From Lepus europaeus (taxonomy: Eukaryota; Chordata; Mammalia; Lagomorpha; Leporidae), in contig NC_084835.1 of the NCBI RefSeq assembly GCF_033115175.1, positions 59,130,448-59,194,447 of the forward strand: a stretch of 64,000 nt of DNA. Reading direction: 5' to 3'. The position numbers and the translations under genes are program-made. This document shows positions 55,496 to 64,000 of this stretch, in pieces. Below the pieces are notes generated by a model. It saw nothing but the letters and a program-made list of their open reading frames with translations, ran no database searches and had not been told where the DNA came from. How positions within the stretch are numbered: position 1 is the first letter of the stretch; each line of letters opens with the position of its first letter.

Positions 55496-55980
55496 TACAT
55501 TAAGATGTGGCAGGTTGTATTTTTCACAGATGGTCACATCAGTATATCCCATTCACATGCTTTGTAGGCAACACTCTCACTTCTCCAGCAAGTGCTGGGC
55601 CCTCTGTTCCTTCCACTTGAATCCAGCTGGGTCTATGGCTATGGTGGCAATGACACCGTAACTTCTAAGATGAGGCTGCCAAAGGTAACACAGCTTCCCC
55701 CACTCTCACTTTCATGGACCCTGAGAACCCACTGCCAACATGCAAGAAATCTGGCAAATCTGAAGCCACCCTGCTGAAGAAATCCTACAGAGGGACTAAA
55801 AGACAGAGAGAAAGCCAAAATACAGCACACACACCCAGATGGGAGGGCCTGGGCAAGGAGCGGAAGAAGTAGAGGAGCGATGTGGGGAAGCAGATGAGGT
55901 TGCCCAAAGAATCGTCCTAATCCAGGTATTAGACTTACCAGAGTCTTCCGATTTTTGATAATACAGTAGTTAATAGCCAT
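55496..55980. other. Intron 2 stretch without recognisable elements
   Basis: An open minus-strand frame at 55639-55980 has no recognisable domain. Nothing else identified. Confidence 0.45.
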
Positions 55981-56155
55981 ATGTAGCTATTTACATTTAT
56001 AAAATTGAAATATCAGCTTTTTCACCACACTAGTTTTCAACCACAATCACATTTTAAGTGCTCCACAGCTCCCTGTGGCAGTCTCCTTGAATACAAGGGG
56101 CAGATGTAGATCTCTTCCATCATCATAGAAGGTTCTAGCTGCTTCAGATGGTGCC
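55981..56155 (-). mobile_element. MER5A-like hAT-Charlie element
   Basis: GCCATATGTAGCTATTTACA, CACATTTTAAGTGCTCCACA and TCTTCCATCATCATAGAAGG are the ordered blocks of MER5A in reverse. Confidence 0.72.
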
Positions 56156-56722
56156 AGCCCCCAGCCTTCAAGCCATCCCAGCTAACGCCCAGTGAATGTC
56201 ATGTTGCACGCAGATGAGCAACTCCACTGAGCTCATTTGGAACACAAATTTGTGAGCAAAATAGATGTTGTTGTTGTTTCAGCCACTGACTGTTGGCGAG
56301 ACTGTTTTCAGGTAAGAGGAACACAAGGAAACTCGCGCTCAGAATATGAAGTGACGTGCTAGAGTTCCGGCGCACAAAACCAGTCAGATGGTGGAGTGAG
56401 TGACATTTCACTTCAAAGACAAATAAGTATGTGTGGACAAACGAACAAGAAAATCCTCACTACTTGAGCTGTTGATAATGTTAAGCCCAGGTACTCTGCT
56501 ACTATGCCCTAGAACAGTTGTATCCACTCCTCTAGGGAAAGGTTTGCTACTTCCTGGCTCAGAAGGAACAGGAAGCTCAGAATGTCTGCATTCAGGAACT
56601 GCTGACCAAAAAATCAAGTCTAGCTTCCTTCATTTACTACGATCACTGGCTGAGTTTGAGTTAGGCGAACATTTACTTTTCCAGGTTTTATACTTACATA
56701 ATATGCTTTACTTTTTGAGGAA
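56156..56722. other. Intron 2 stretch without recognisable elements
   Basis: Nothing recognised; open frames on both strands at 56408-56768 lack features. Confidence 0.45.
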
Positions 56723-56729
56723 ATCATTA

Positions 56730-57058
56730 CTTTTTTTTTTTTTTTTTTTTTTGGACAGGCAGAGTTAGACAGTGAGAGAGAGAGAGAGAAAGGTCTTCCT
56801 TCTGTTGCTTCACCCCCAAAATGGCCACTATGGCCGGCACGCTGGGCCGATCCAAAGCCAGGAGCCAGGTGCTTCCTCCTGGTCTCCCATGCGGGTGCAG
56901 GGCCCAAGCACTTGGGCCATCCTCCACTGCCTTCCCAGGTCACAGCAGAGAGCTGGCCTGGAAGAGGGGCAACCAGGACAGAACCGGCACCCCAACCGGG
57001 ACTAGAACCTGCCGGCACTGCAGGCAGAGGATTAGCCAAGTGAGCCGCGGCGCCAGCC
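56730..57058 (-). mobile_element. Young-type C-repeat SINE
   Basis: 24-base T run, GGACAGGCAGAGTTAGACAG and head complement GCCGCGGCGCCAGCC. Short target copies ATCATTA at 56723-56729 and 57059-57065. Confidence 0.95.
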
Positions 57059-57097
57059 ATCATTAGGTATTAATTTAAAAAATTAAAAAGTAAAACA

Positions 57098-57396
57098 GGG
57101 GCATGAATCTGGCCTAGCAGTTAAGTTGCCAGCTAAGATATCTGCATCCCATATTGGAGCGCCTGGGTTTAATACCCACGTCCAGCTCCTTACTCCGGCT
57201 TCCTGCTAATGCAGACCTGGGAGGTAGCAGCTGATGGTTCAAGTAACTGGGTCCCTGTAACCAATATGGGGGACCTGGATTGAATTCCTGGCACATGCCC
57301 AGCACTGCGGGCATTTGGGAAGCAAACCAGTGGATAAGAGCTCTTGCTCTCTGCCTCTCAAATAAATACTTTTTTTAAATTAAAAAAATTTTTAAA
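57098..57396 (+). mobile_element. Old C-repeat SINE
   Basis: GGGGCATGAATCTGGCCTAG head, GGGAGGTAGCAGCTGATGGT body, CAAATAAATACTTTT tail. Confidence 0.85.
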
Positions 57397-57618
57397 AGGT
57401 AGAGCAAAAAAAAATTCTGAGCACATTTATTAATATTAATCAAGAGCTTTCTCTTTTTTTACACTCTCTTAAAAAGCAAGGTATTTTATATAAAATATAA
57501 TTTTTAATTATTGGTACTAATGGAAATCATAGACTTGGAGAGTCAAAAAAAAAATCTTGTGATTTAAGTGAATTTCCACCTACACAGGAATCCAGCAACT
57601 GCTTTGAGACTTTTTAAA

Positions 57619-57952
57619 AATTATTTTTAAAAGAAATTCATTTATTTGAAAGGCAGTGACAGAAAGAGAAGGAGAGACAGAGTGACAGAGAGATCTTCTA
57701 TCGGTGGTTTACTTCCCAAATGCCTGCAATAGCCAGGGCTAGGCCAGGCTGAAGCCAGGAGCCAAGAACTCCATCAGGGTCTCCCAAGTAAGCGTCAAGG
57801 ACTCAAGCACTTGAGTGACCACTTGCTGCTTCCAAGGTGCATTAGCAGGGAGCCGGATTGGAACGGAATAGCTGGGACTCCAATTAGCACTCCCATGTGG
57901 AATCAGGGGTCCGAATCAATGGCCTGGCCTTCTGTACCACAATGCCCACCCA
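57619..57952 (-). mobile_element. C-repeat SINE, old copy
   Basis: Tail complement TTTTAAAAGAAATTCATTTA, body GCCAGGCTGAAGCCAGGAGC. Flanks AGACTTTTT (57607) and AGACTTTAT (57953) look like an eroded target duplication. Confidence 0.87.
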
Positions 57953-57998
57953 AGACTTTATTTTTAATAATGAACGAAGCTATACTGAAACAATCCGT

Positions 57999-58310
57999 GG
58001 GGGCCTGGCGTCACGGGGCAGTGAACTACGCTGCTGCCTGGGATGCTGTCGTTCCATATCAGAGCCCTGGTTCAGGTCCCAGCTTCTCTGCTTCCAATCC
58101 AGCTCCCTGCTAATGCATCTGGAAAAGCAGCAGCAGATGGCTCGGGTATTTTTGCCCCTGTCATCCATGTGGGAGAGCTGGAGAGCTCCAAGCTCTTGAC
58201 TTCAGCCTGATTGAGCCCCAACTGTTGCAGTTATCTGGGGAGTGAACCAGGAGATGGAAGATCTCTCTCTTTCTCTCACTCTGCCTTTCAAATAAATAAA
58301 TAAAACCTGT
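57999..58310 (+). mobile_element. C-repeat SINE, older type
   Basis: GGGGCCTGGCGTCACGGGGC head, GGTTCAGGTCCC B-box variant, AAATAAATAAATAAAACC tail. Confidence 0.9.
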
Positions 58311-58452
58311 GAAGCGGTAGAGATTTCCCATCTGACCATAGCACTAAGCTGAGCTTCTGAGCTTTGTATATAGATGACAAAATCTGCCGCCACCACAAGC
58401 TTAAACAGGCACACCATATCAAATTTCCATGTACAGAATTAAATGATTGGAG

Positions 58453-59101
58453 GCCGACGCTGTGGCATAGCAGGTAGAGCTGCTGCCTGTGGTGCCAGCA
58501 TCCCATATGGGTGCCCATTCAAGTCCCAGCTGCTCCACTTCCAATACAGCTCTCTGTTATGGCCTGGGAAATGGAAGACGGCCCAAGTGCTTGGGCCCCT
58601 GCACCCATGTGGGAAACCCTGGAGAAGCTCCTGGCTCCTGGCTTCGGATCGGTCCAGATCTGGCTGTTGCAGCCATCTGGGGAGTGAACCAGCAGATAGA
58701 AGACCTCTCTGTGGGGTTGGCACTTTGGTGCAGCGGTTTAAAGCCCTGGCCTGAAGCGCTGGCATCCTATATGGTTGCCGGTTCGAGACCCAGCTACTCC
58801 ACTTCCGTTCCAGCTGTCTGCTATGGCCTGGGATAGCAGAAGATGGTCCAAGTCCTTGGGCCCCTGCACCTGTGTGGGAAACCTGGAGGAGAATCCTGGC
58901 TCCTGGCTTCTGATTGATGCAGCTCTGGCCGTTGCAGCCATCAGGGGAGTGAACCAGTGGATGGAAGACCTCTGTCATTACCTTTCTCTAACTCTTTCAA
59001 ATAAATAAAATAAAATCTTAAAAAAAAAAAAAACTCTCTTTCTCTCTGCCTCTGCCTCTCTGTAACTCTGCCCTTCAAATAAATTAATTAATTAAAAAAA
59101 G
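58453..59101 (+). mobile_element. C-repeat SINE, older type, split by a second SINE
   Basis: Perfect target copies TAAATGATTGGAG at 58440-58452 and 59102-59114 bracket both. The host resumes at 59034 with CTCTCTTTCTCTCTGCCTCT and its tail AAATAAATTAATTAATTAA. Confidence 0.96.
58712..59033 (+). mobile_element. C-repeat SINE nested in the CT tract of another SINE
   Basis: GGGGTTGGCACTTTGGTGCA head variant (shared with the copy at 14981), AATAAATAAAATAAAATCTT tail and an A run. Confidence 0.94.
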
Positions 59102-59195
59102 TAAATGATTGGAGAACTTAGAGAATCATTTTAAATATTGTTACTTTTTTGTGATATTGGTCTAATAGCTTTATTTCAAAGAGTTTCCTCTTTTA

Positions 59196-59527
59196 CTTGT
59201 TTTTTTAAAGATTTATTTATTTACTTGAAAGAGTTACACAGAGAGAGGAAAGGCAGAGAGAGAGAGAGAGAAATGTCTTCCATCCAATGGTTCACTCCCC
59301 AATTGGCCACAACAGCTGGAGCTGCGCCAATCTGAAGCCAGGAGCCTCTTCCAGGTCTCCTACATGGGTGCAGGGGCCCAAGGACTTGGGCCATCTTCTA
59401 CTGCTATGCCAGGCCACAGCAGAGAGCTGGATTGGAAGTGGGAGTAGCCGGGTCTCGAACCAGTGACCATATAGGATGCCGGCGCTTCAGGCCAGGGCTT
59501 TAACCCGCTGCGCCACAGTGCCAACCC
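59196..59527 (-). mobile_element. C-repeat SINE, older type
   Basis: AAAGATTTATTTATTTACTT tail complement, GCTGCGCCACAGTGCCAACC head complement. Confidence 0.93.
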
Positions 59528-59529
59528 AA

Positions 59530-59755
59530 GTTTTCCTTTTTTAAAGATACATTTAGAAATATGGATAAAGTCATGATCATGGATTTTCTGGAAATTAAAG
59601 CACAGCTCAAGGGGATGGTATAGGAGAGTTCAGATGAAAAAGGACAGCAGTGAGTTTGTGACCATTTTAACTGCTCACGATGATTCTGATTCCAGGCACT
59701 CTTCTCTGTTTATACTTGAAAATGTCCAAAGTAAAAAGATTAAAAACCAACCAAC
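59530..59755 (+). mobile_element. Old L1-type 3' end (tentative)
   Basis: TTATACTTGAAAATGTCCAA then AGTAAAAAGATTAAAA is a typical closing block of old L1s. Confidence 0.45.
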
Positions 59756-60164
59756 AAACTTCCCTAGTTAAATGTTTTGGTTTAAAATGCAAAGTAAGGG
59801 TTATCAGAATATGTGGCAACTAGAACGTCAGCTCTTAATGAGGACTAAAATGTCATAAGTAAGAACAAAACAACTCTGATCGATGAAGGTCATTACCATT
59901 CTAGTGCATACTTGTGTACACAATTAGTTCAAGGAAGGACTGCAGTCAAGAGTTCGCTGACGCAGACGGTCACAGAATGCTCACATGTGTGACTGAATTC
60001 ATTAGCCCACAGCCAGTGGCTCGGAGGGAGGCCAATAAAGACAGACACACAAAAGGCAAAAGACTGCTGAGGGTTTAATAGGATGGGAAAAGAGAGAACA
60101 GCTATGTAAGACATGAAGTTTACCATTAATTATCACAATTTTATGAGGAATCATAACCAGTATG
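59756..60164. other. Intron 2 stretch without recognisable elements
   Basis: Nothing recognised. Confidence 0.4.
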
Positions 60165-60247
60165 TTCAGTGGAAAGGCCATGAGCTTTGGAGTCAAACAC
60201 AGACCAAGTTTTTTTGTTTTTTGTTTTTGACAGGCAGAGTGCACAGT

Positions 60248-60283
<36 letters not shown>

Positions 60284-60555
60284 TCTTACTTTACCGTTGG
60301 TTCACCCTCCAATGGCCGCTGCGGCCTGCGCACTGTGGCCGGTGCACCGTGCTGATCCGAAGCCAGGAGCCAGGCTTGGTCTTGGCCATGCGGGTGCAGG
60401 GCCCAGACCAAGTTCTACTGGCACTTGTTGGCTCCAAGGATCTTGCCAAATCACCTGAACTCACATTCCCCTAGGAAAATGAGAGTGGTAGCTACATAGT
60501 GGGCTTGCTTTGGGGATTAGAAGAGAGAGAATTTAAGTATCTTGCAAGCAGATTC
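60165..60555 (+). mobile_element. MIR, split by a young SINE
   Basis: CATGAGCTTTGGAGTCAAAC at the left, CTTGCCAAATCACCTGAACT and GAAAATGAGAGTGGTAGCTA at the right, in MIR order. Confidence 0.7.
60211..60403 (-). mobile_element. Young-type C-repeat SINE, 5'-truncated, in a MIR
   Basis: Perfect target copies CAGACCAAGTT at 60200-60210 and 60404-60414. Tail-side GACAGGCAGAGTGCACAG; about 140 bp of the head are missing. Confidence 0.96.
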
Positions 60556-60725
60556 TCTAATCCCAACCACCAACGTGCCTGCAATCTTGTGAGATTGAGC
60601 CAGAACCCCCCAGCTAAATGGCTCCCTGATTCTGGACTCTCAGACACTGTGAGATAATAAATGTTTGTTGAATTAAGGTGCTATGTTGTGGGGTAATCAG
60701 TTACACAGAAATAGATAACTAATAT
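60556..60725 (+). mobile_element. MaLR-type LTR 3' part
   Basis: CACTGTGAGATAATAAATGT and GGGGTAATCAGTTACACAGA with ATAGATAACTAATAT are the closing part of MLT1/MST-type LTRs, including the AATAAA signal. Confidence 0.72.
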
Positions 60726-61035
60726 GTTAAATGCAGGGTACAATCTATTATTTGACCAAGTTTTTTCTAAATATAGTCATTGAGCCTCACTGCTATGTAA
60801 ACTAGATGATACAAGGGAATTCTTTAATTCATTTGAATACAGTGGTTATCATCTTGCATATAAAACAGAATATGATACTCACTGAACTCCTTGAATCTCA
60901 GCTTGCTTATATGCAAGAGAACTGTGGGTGTAAAATACAGACCAGCATGCCATGGTCTAGTACCTGAGGCTCTGACCTATACTTGGGCCTTAGACCCTGA
61001 TACATACATACCTGTAATTCTACACACATACATAC

Positions 61036-61062
61036 GCATATATATATATATATATATATATA
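61036..61062. repeat. TA dinucleotide microsatellite
   Basis: About twelve TA units, 65 bp from the exon 2 donor of TWSG1 (on its intron 2 side). Confidence 0.95.
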
Positions 61063-61126
61063 CACATGCCCATTTCATATCTGCTGTACAATACAGTTAA
61101 CACTAAGAACATACTCATCATCCTAC

Positions 61127-61249
61127 CTGGATGAGGCACTTGCTCACGTCGCTGGCACAGAGTGCTTTGTTGCAGCTCAGTGACACAGGGAGCCACATCA
61201 GGAGCATCAGCCCTGCCAGGGTAAGCATGATGACACAGGGTGACTTCAT
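61127..61249 (-). CDS. TWSG1: TWSG1 coding exon 2 (start codon, signal peptide, first cysteines)
   Basis: Encodes residues 1-41. ATG is at 61249-61247, with an in-frame TGA three codons upstream (61258-61256) and A at -3, which fixes the start. Residues 1-25 form a signal peptide: a short charged N-terminus, a hydrophobic core rich in Leu and Met, then a predicted cut before Cys26. The mature protein begins CNKALCASDVSKC, the conserved opening of the family, giving Cys26, Cys31 and Cys38. The exon ends after a complete CAG codon (Gln41) at a GT donor (61126-61125), so the intron is phase 0. Including 37 nt of 5' UTR the exon reaches 61286, where AG follows a very long pyrimidine tract. The signal peptide differs at several positions from the human one as I remember it. 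Confidence 0.97.
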
Positions 61250-61286
61250 GATTCTTCAAAGAAGATAATCAGTAACTCCCAGGAAG
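61250..61286 (-). other. TWSG1: TWSG1 5' UTR part of exon 2
   Basis: These 37 nt precede the ATG. The first base follows an AG (61288-61287) preceded on the minus strand by roughly 45 nt made almost wholly of T with a few C and G, an unusually strong pyrimidine tract (61289-61332). An in-frame TGA lies nine bases before the ATG. Confidence 0.8.
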
Positions 61287-61552
61287 CTAAACAAACAAAA
61301 AGGAAAAAAAAAACAAAAAAACAAAAAAAACCACTTTATTTCAAAGGCAAGTGCTAGAGGAAAGACAAATACAAAAATGAACATCAAACCAAGACTCACT
61401 GTTTATGTCAAAAGACTTTTGAGTGATCATTTTAAAAGCATTGTCAATGAAAGATTAAACATTCAAAATATAAGCTATAATTTTATACAGTACTGTTTTG
61501 ATAGCCACCTTCAAAGACCTGGAATACTACGACTCTCAGAAATGGTGACTGT

Positions 61553-61899
61553 TGGGGCCAGCGCTTATGGCATAGCGGGTAAAGCCGCCGCCTGCAGTGC
61601 TGGCATCTCATATGGGCACCGGTTCAATTCCTGGCTGCTCCACTTCCGATCCAGCTCTCTGCTATGGCCTGGGAAAGCAGAAGAAGATGGCCCAAGTGCT
61701 TGGGCCCCTGCACCCATGTGGGAGACCTGGAAGAAGCTCCTAGTTCCTGACTTCAGATCGGCGCAGCTCCAGCTGTTGCAGCCAATTGGGGAGTGAACCA
61801 GTGGATGGAAGACCTCTCTCTCTCTCTCTCTGCCTCTCCTTTTCTCTGTGTAACTCTTTCAAATAAATATATAAATCTTAAGAAAAAAAAAGAAAGAAA
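61553..61899 (+). mobile_element. C-repeat SINE, older type, well preserved (intron 1)
   Basis: Perfect 15-bp target copies AGAAATGGTGACTGT at 61538-61552 and 61900-61914. Intact box A and B-like regions. Confidence 0.97.
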
Positions 61900-62070
61900 A
61901 GAAATGGTGACTGTGGAAGTTAAAGTGAATATACCTAAGCTCTCAACAGCCTGAGTTGTATCAAGAGAATAACCTGTTTCAATAGTACATTGCTATAATT
62001 CAACATTAAAACAACATGAAAACTATTAATACTGTATTACAATTTAAAACACTTAAAATTTTTAAAATTC

Positions 62071-62110
62071 TTTTTTTTAAAGATTTATTTATTTATTTGA
62101 GAGGCAGAGT

Positions 62111-62160
<50 letters not shown>

Positions 62161-62424
62161 AAGAGATCTTCTATCAGCTGGTTCATTCCCAAATGGCTGC
62201 AATGGCCAGATCTGGGCCAGTCCAAAGTCAGGAACCAGGAGCTTCTTCCAGGTCTCCCATGTGGGTGCAGGGGCACAAGGACTTGAGCCATCCTCCGCTG
62301 CTTTCCCAGGTGCATTAGCAGGGAGCTGGATTGGAAGTGGAGCAGGCAGGACTGGAACCAGTGTCTATATGGGATGCTGGCACTGCAGGTCACGGGTTTA
62401 ACCCACTACGCCACAGCGCCGGCC
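62071..62424 (-). mobile_element. C-repeat SINE, older type (intron 1)
   Basis: Target-like copies AAAATTTTTAAAATTC (62055-62070) and CAAATTTTTTAAATTC (62425-62440). Contains a 20-unit GA tract and CAGA repeats. Confidence 0.95.
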
Positions 62425-63119
62425 CAAATTTTTTAAATTCCTACAATCAAAACGAATTGAATTATCCTAGTGATTATTTATAGCTATCTCATTTTGTCTC
62501 TCGCCATATTTAGCAAGAATAAAGCATCTCTAAGAAAAGTGTGTGCGGTCATTCCTTAAATAATTGAACCAGTAACAAAGGGGACAGTAAATTATTAATG
62601 GCATTAAGAACTCTGAGTAATTTATTAAAATGTAAAGATATTGTTTGCATTCTATTAGATACAGATTCTTTGAAGTCATAAGATAAATCAGTTAAAAATC
62701 ACAAAGGAGGCGGGTAAGGCCAGCACAAAGTCTGACAAGGGTTAAACAGGCAACAGGCTATTAAACTTTAAAAAAAAGTTTTTCTTGGGGTAAAAAGAAC
62801 ATGCCCCCAAAACATTATCAAACAAAATAAATCGCTACTGGATGTAACAGGGATAGAAGGTCGGCGTATGGCGTCTTGACGATTCTTCTCTCAACTTTTA
62901 CAAGTACTGCAAAGTACACTAAAGGACAGGTAACCAGGAGTGAGGAGCATAAAGGGCTCCGTAGCCGGCATGAGTCAGTTTTTAAAGAGAAAGCCCTGGC
63001 CTATTACCCAGGCCCTCAAGCACTGCCCCGAAGACCGCTAGTACACCCATTTCCTAACTCAACCCCACAGACAGCGCCGGATGCTGTCTGCAGCCCCCAG
63101 CTCGTACTCAGAGAAAGCC
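62425..63119. other. Intron 1 unique sequence leading into the CpG island
   Basis: AT-rich to about 62700, then rising GC. No repeat recognised; probably promoter-proximal intron 1. Confidence 0.5.
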
Positions 63120-63735
63120 CCTGAGGTTGGCTGTCCCGAGCTAGTTCTGCAGCCACGGCAGACGCGACCCCACGCCGCTCCCCCCATCTTGCGTGGCTGT
63201 CTTCGGCAGCCCTGGACAAGCTTTCCAGGAAAGGAGCATTCGAGGGACTAAGAGCGAAGCCCAAACCAGGTCACAGTTACGTCAAGGGCTCCTGGGTTTC
63301 CTAAGGAGGCAGGAACAACAACGCATCAAAGAGGTTTTTCACGCATCCAAGCCTCAGACTGGCGACCTGCGGTACTGACAGCGATCGCGGCCCAGCAGGA
63401 CCTGGCCCAGGGTCCGGCCGGCCCAGAGCCCCCAGCGAGAGGGAGCAGGAGGCCGACGGCGGCCCGGGACTGGGACCCCTCGCCCCTTACCCATTCGGCG
63501 GCTGCGGGCTGCGGAGGATGAGGGCCAGGCCCAGGGCCTCACGCGCCGGCCTGCACCGAGGGCGTCGCAGGGATGCTGCTGGCTCGGCCTGGAGCCGCCC
63601 GCCGACGCACCTTCTCAGGCCCCCCGAGAACCCCGGGCCCAGGCCGCGGCCCCCCGTCCAGAGAGGCCCGAGTTCGGCGCCCGGCCCTCCACGGCCGGGG
63701 AGACTGCACCCCCCACCCGGCCCGCTCCCGCTCAC

Positions 63736-63945
63736 CGTGCGCCGAGAGGCCGCCTGCCCTCCGCTTCCCGGCGGCTCGGCCGAGCCCGGAGCGCGCCGCA
63801 GCGGCTGCAAGAGCGAGACCAGGCCGCGCCTCCCGCCGTTCCTTCTGCGCAGAGCCCGCAAGGCTCGGCCACCTGAAAGAGACAGGCCCGCCAGCCGTCC
63901 TCCTCCGACTGCCTGACACCCCCGGCTCTCGCTGGGGCTGGCAAC
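63736..63945 (-). other. TWSG1: TWSG1 untranslated exon 1 (predicted)
   Basis: A GC-rich minus-strand stretch ending in a good donor (GCACG then GTGAGC at 63735-63730). Its left edge is inferred from that donor and its right edge from placing the start about 30 nt after the TATA-like box at 63976-63971. A second strong donor, TGG then GTAAGG at 63490-63485, would give a longer or alternative exon 1. No ATG in frame with exon 2 is needed, because exon 2 has its own stop-protected start. Boundaries are inference. Confidence 0.5.
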
Positions 63946-63970
63946 CGCCAGCTCCCGCCAGGAGGCGTCT

Positions 63971-63976
63971 CTTATA
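63971..63976 (-). promoter_or_regulatory. TWSG1: TATA-like box, candidate TWSG1 core promoter
   Basis: The minus strand reads GGGTATAAGAGACGCC here. A TATAAG box with GC-rich flanks at this place would put transcription start near 63941-63946. A GGCGGGAG motif, resembling an E2F or Sp site, lies just downstream. The arrangement is suggestive; the island could equally use dispersed starts. Confidence 0.4.
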
Positions 63977-64000
63977 CCCTGGGCGCCCAGGTCAGCGCGC

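Larger units (their letters stand above)
320..63945 (-). other. TWSG1: TWSG1 gene span (five exons, minus strand)
   Basis: Twisted gastrulation is a secreted, cysteine-rich BMP-binding protein. With chordin it forms a ternary BMP complex, and it promotes chordin cleavage by tolloid-type proteases, so it can oppose or promote BMP signalling in the extracellular space. Four coding exons on the minus strand join in phases 0, 1 and 1 to an intact 223-codon frame, the usual mammalian length. Exon 1 is untranslated and lies in the CpG island at the right edge. All internal boundaries show AG acceptors and GT donors. The outer limits are inferred: the left from a poly(A) signal at 340-345, the right from a TATA-like box at 63971-63976. 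Coding exon identity is certain; the transcript ends are not. Confidence 0.9.
63120..64000. promoter_or_regulatory. TWSG1: CpG island at the TWSG1 promoter
   Basis: GC content and CpG frequency rise sharply from about 63.1 kb and stay high to the window edge, in strong contrast with the AT-rich introns. No SINE lies between 62425 and the end of the window, as expected of a protected promoter. The island probably continues beyond 64000. Long open frames here on both strands are a by-product of GC richness. Confidence 0.85.

Noticed and set aside
58439..58978. 179-codon open frame on the minus strand
   Set aside because: Entirely within two nested SINEs; many similar peptides occur at other SINE copies across the window.
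63487..63919. Overlapping long Arg/Pro/Gly-rich open frames on both strands
   Set aside because: They lie in the CpG island, where stop codons are rare by base composition, and cover the predicted untranslated exon 1 and promoter.
1..64000. CRISPR arrays, bacterial operons or a novel defence system
   Set aside because: Regularly similar units are dispersed SINEs with irregular spacing and target duplications in a mammalian intron; nothing prokaryotic is present.

Overview
The window is nuclear DNA of a lagomorph, most likely the European rabbit. It carries about seventy copies of the tRNA-derived lagomorph C-repeat SINE (CSINE) plus a rabbit-type L1 3' end. Single genes with long introns, GT-AG splice junctions and a CpG-island promoter confirm a mammalian genome. 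I found no bacterial-type operon, CRISPR array or mobile defence system, and no second protein-coding gene.

One gene occupies nearly everything: TWSG1 (twisted gastrulation BMP signalling modulator 1), on the minus strand. Promoter and untranslated exon 1 lie in the CpG island at the right edge (about 63.1-64.0 kb). The coding exons are 61127-61249 (start ATG), 28672-28771, 9392-9658 and 4544-4725 (stop TAA). Joined, they give a complete 223-residue secreted protein with no frameshift. The boundaries and codon phases (0, 1, 1) were worked out base by base. The 3' UTR runs left from 4543, probably to a poly(A) signal at 340-345, and contains a young SINE. Introns are about 2.4, 32.4, 19.0 and 4.7 kb.

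The introns are a dense palimpsest of mobile elements. Two kinds of CSINE are distinguishable: an older kind with an AAATAAATAAATCTTT-type tail, and a younger GC-rich kind starting near GGCCGGYGCC and ending in TCTGCCTGTC plus poly(A). Many have clear target-site duplications, and several nest inside each other, inside MIRs or inside old L1s. Other elements are L1M-type 3' ends and ORF2 fossils, a young rabbit L1 3' end with an internal duplication, a fossil L2/CR1 endonuclease segment, MaLR-type LTRs, a solo LTR with its own promoter motifs inside a SINE, another LTR-like block with internal repeats, a MER5A-like element and another hAT-like element. Open reading frames other than the TWSG1 exons fall in repeats, in UTR or in CpG-rich non-coding DNA.

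The points most worth a second look are the SINE in the TWSG1 3' UTR, the solo LTR in intron 2, the triple target site with an inverted young-SINE pair near 36.3-37.3 kb, a SINE with an apparent 3' transduction at 14.5 kb, and the divergent signal peptide beside an almost unchanged mature protein. Family names for repeats come from recognising sequence by eye, not from a search.
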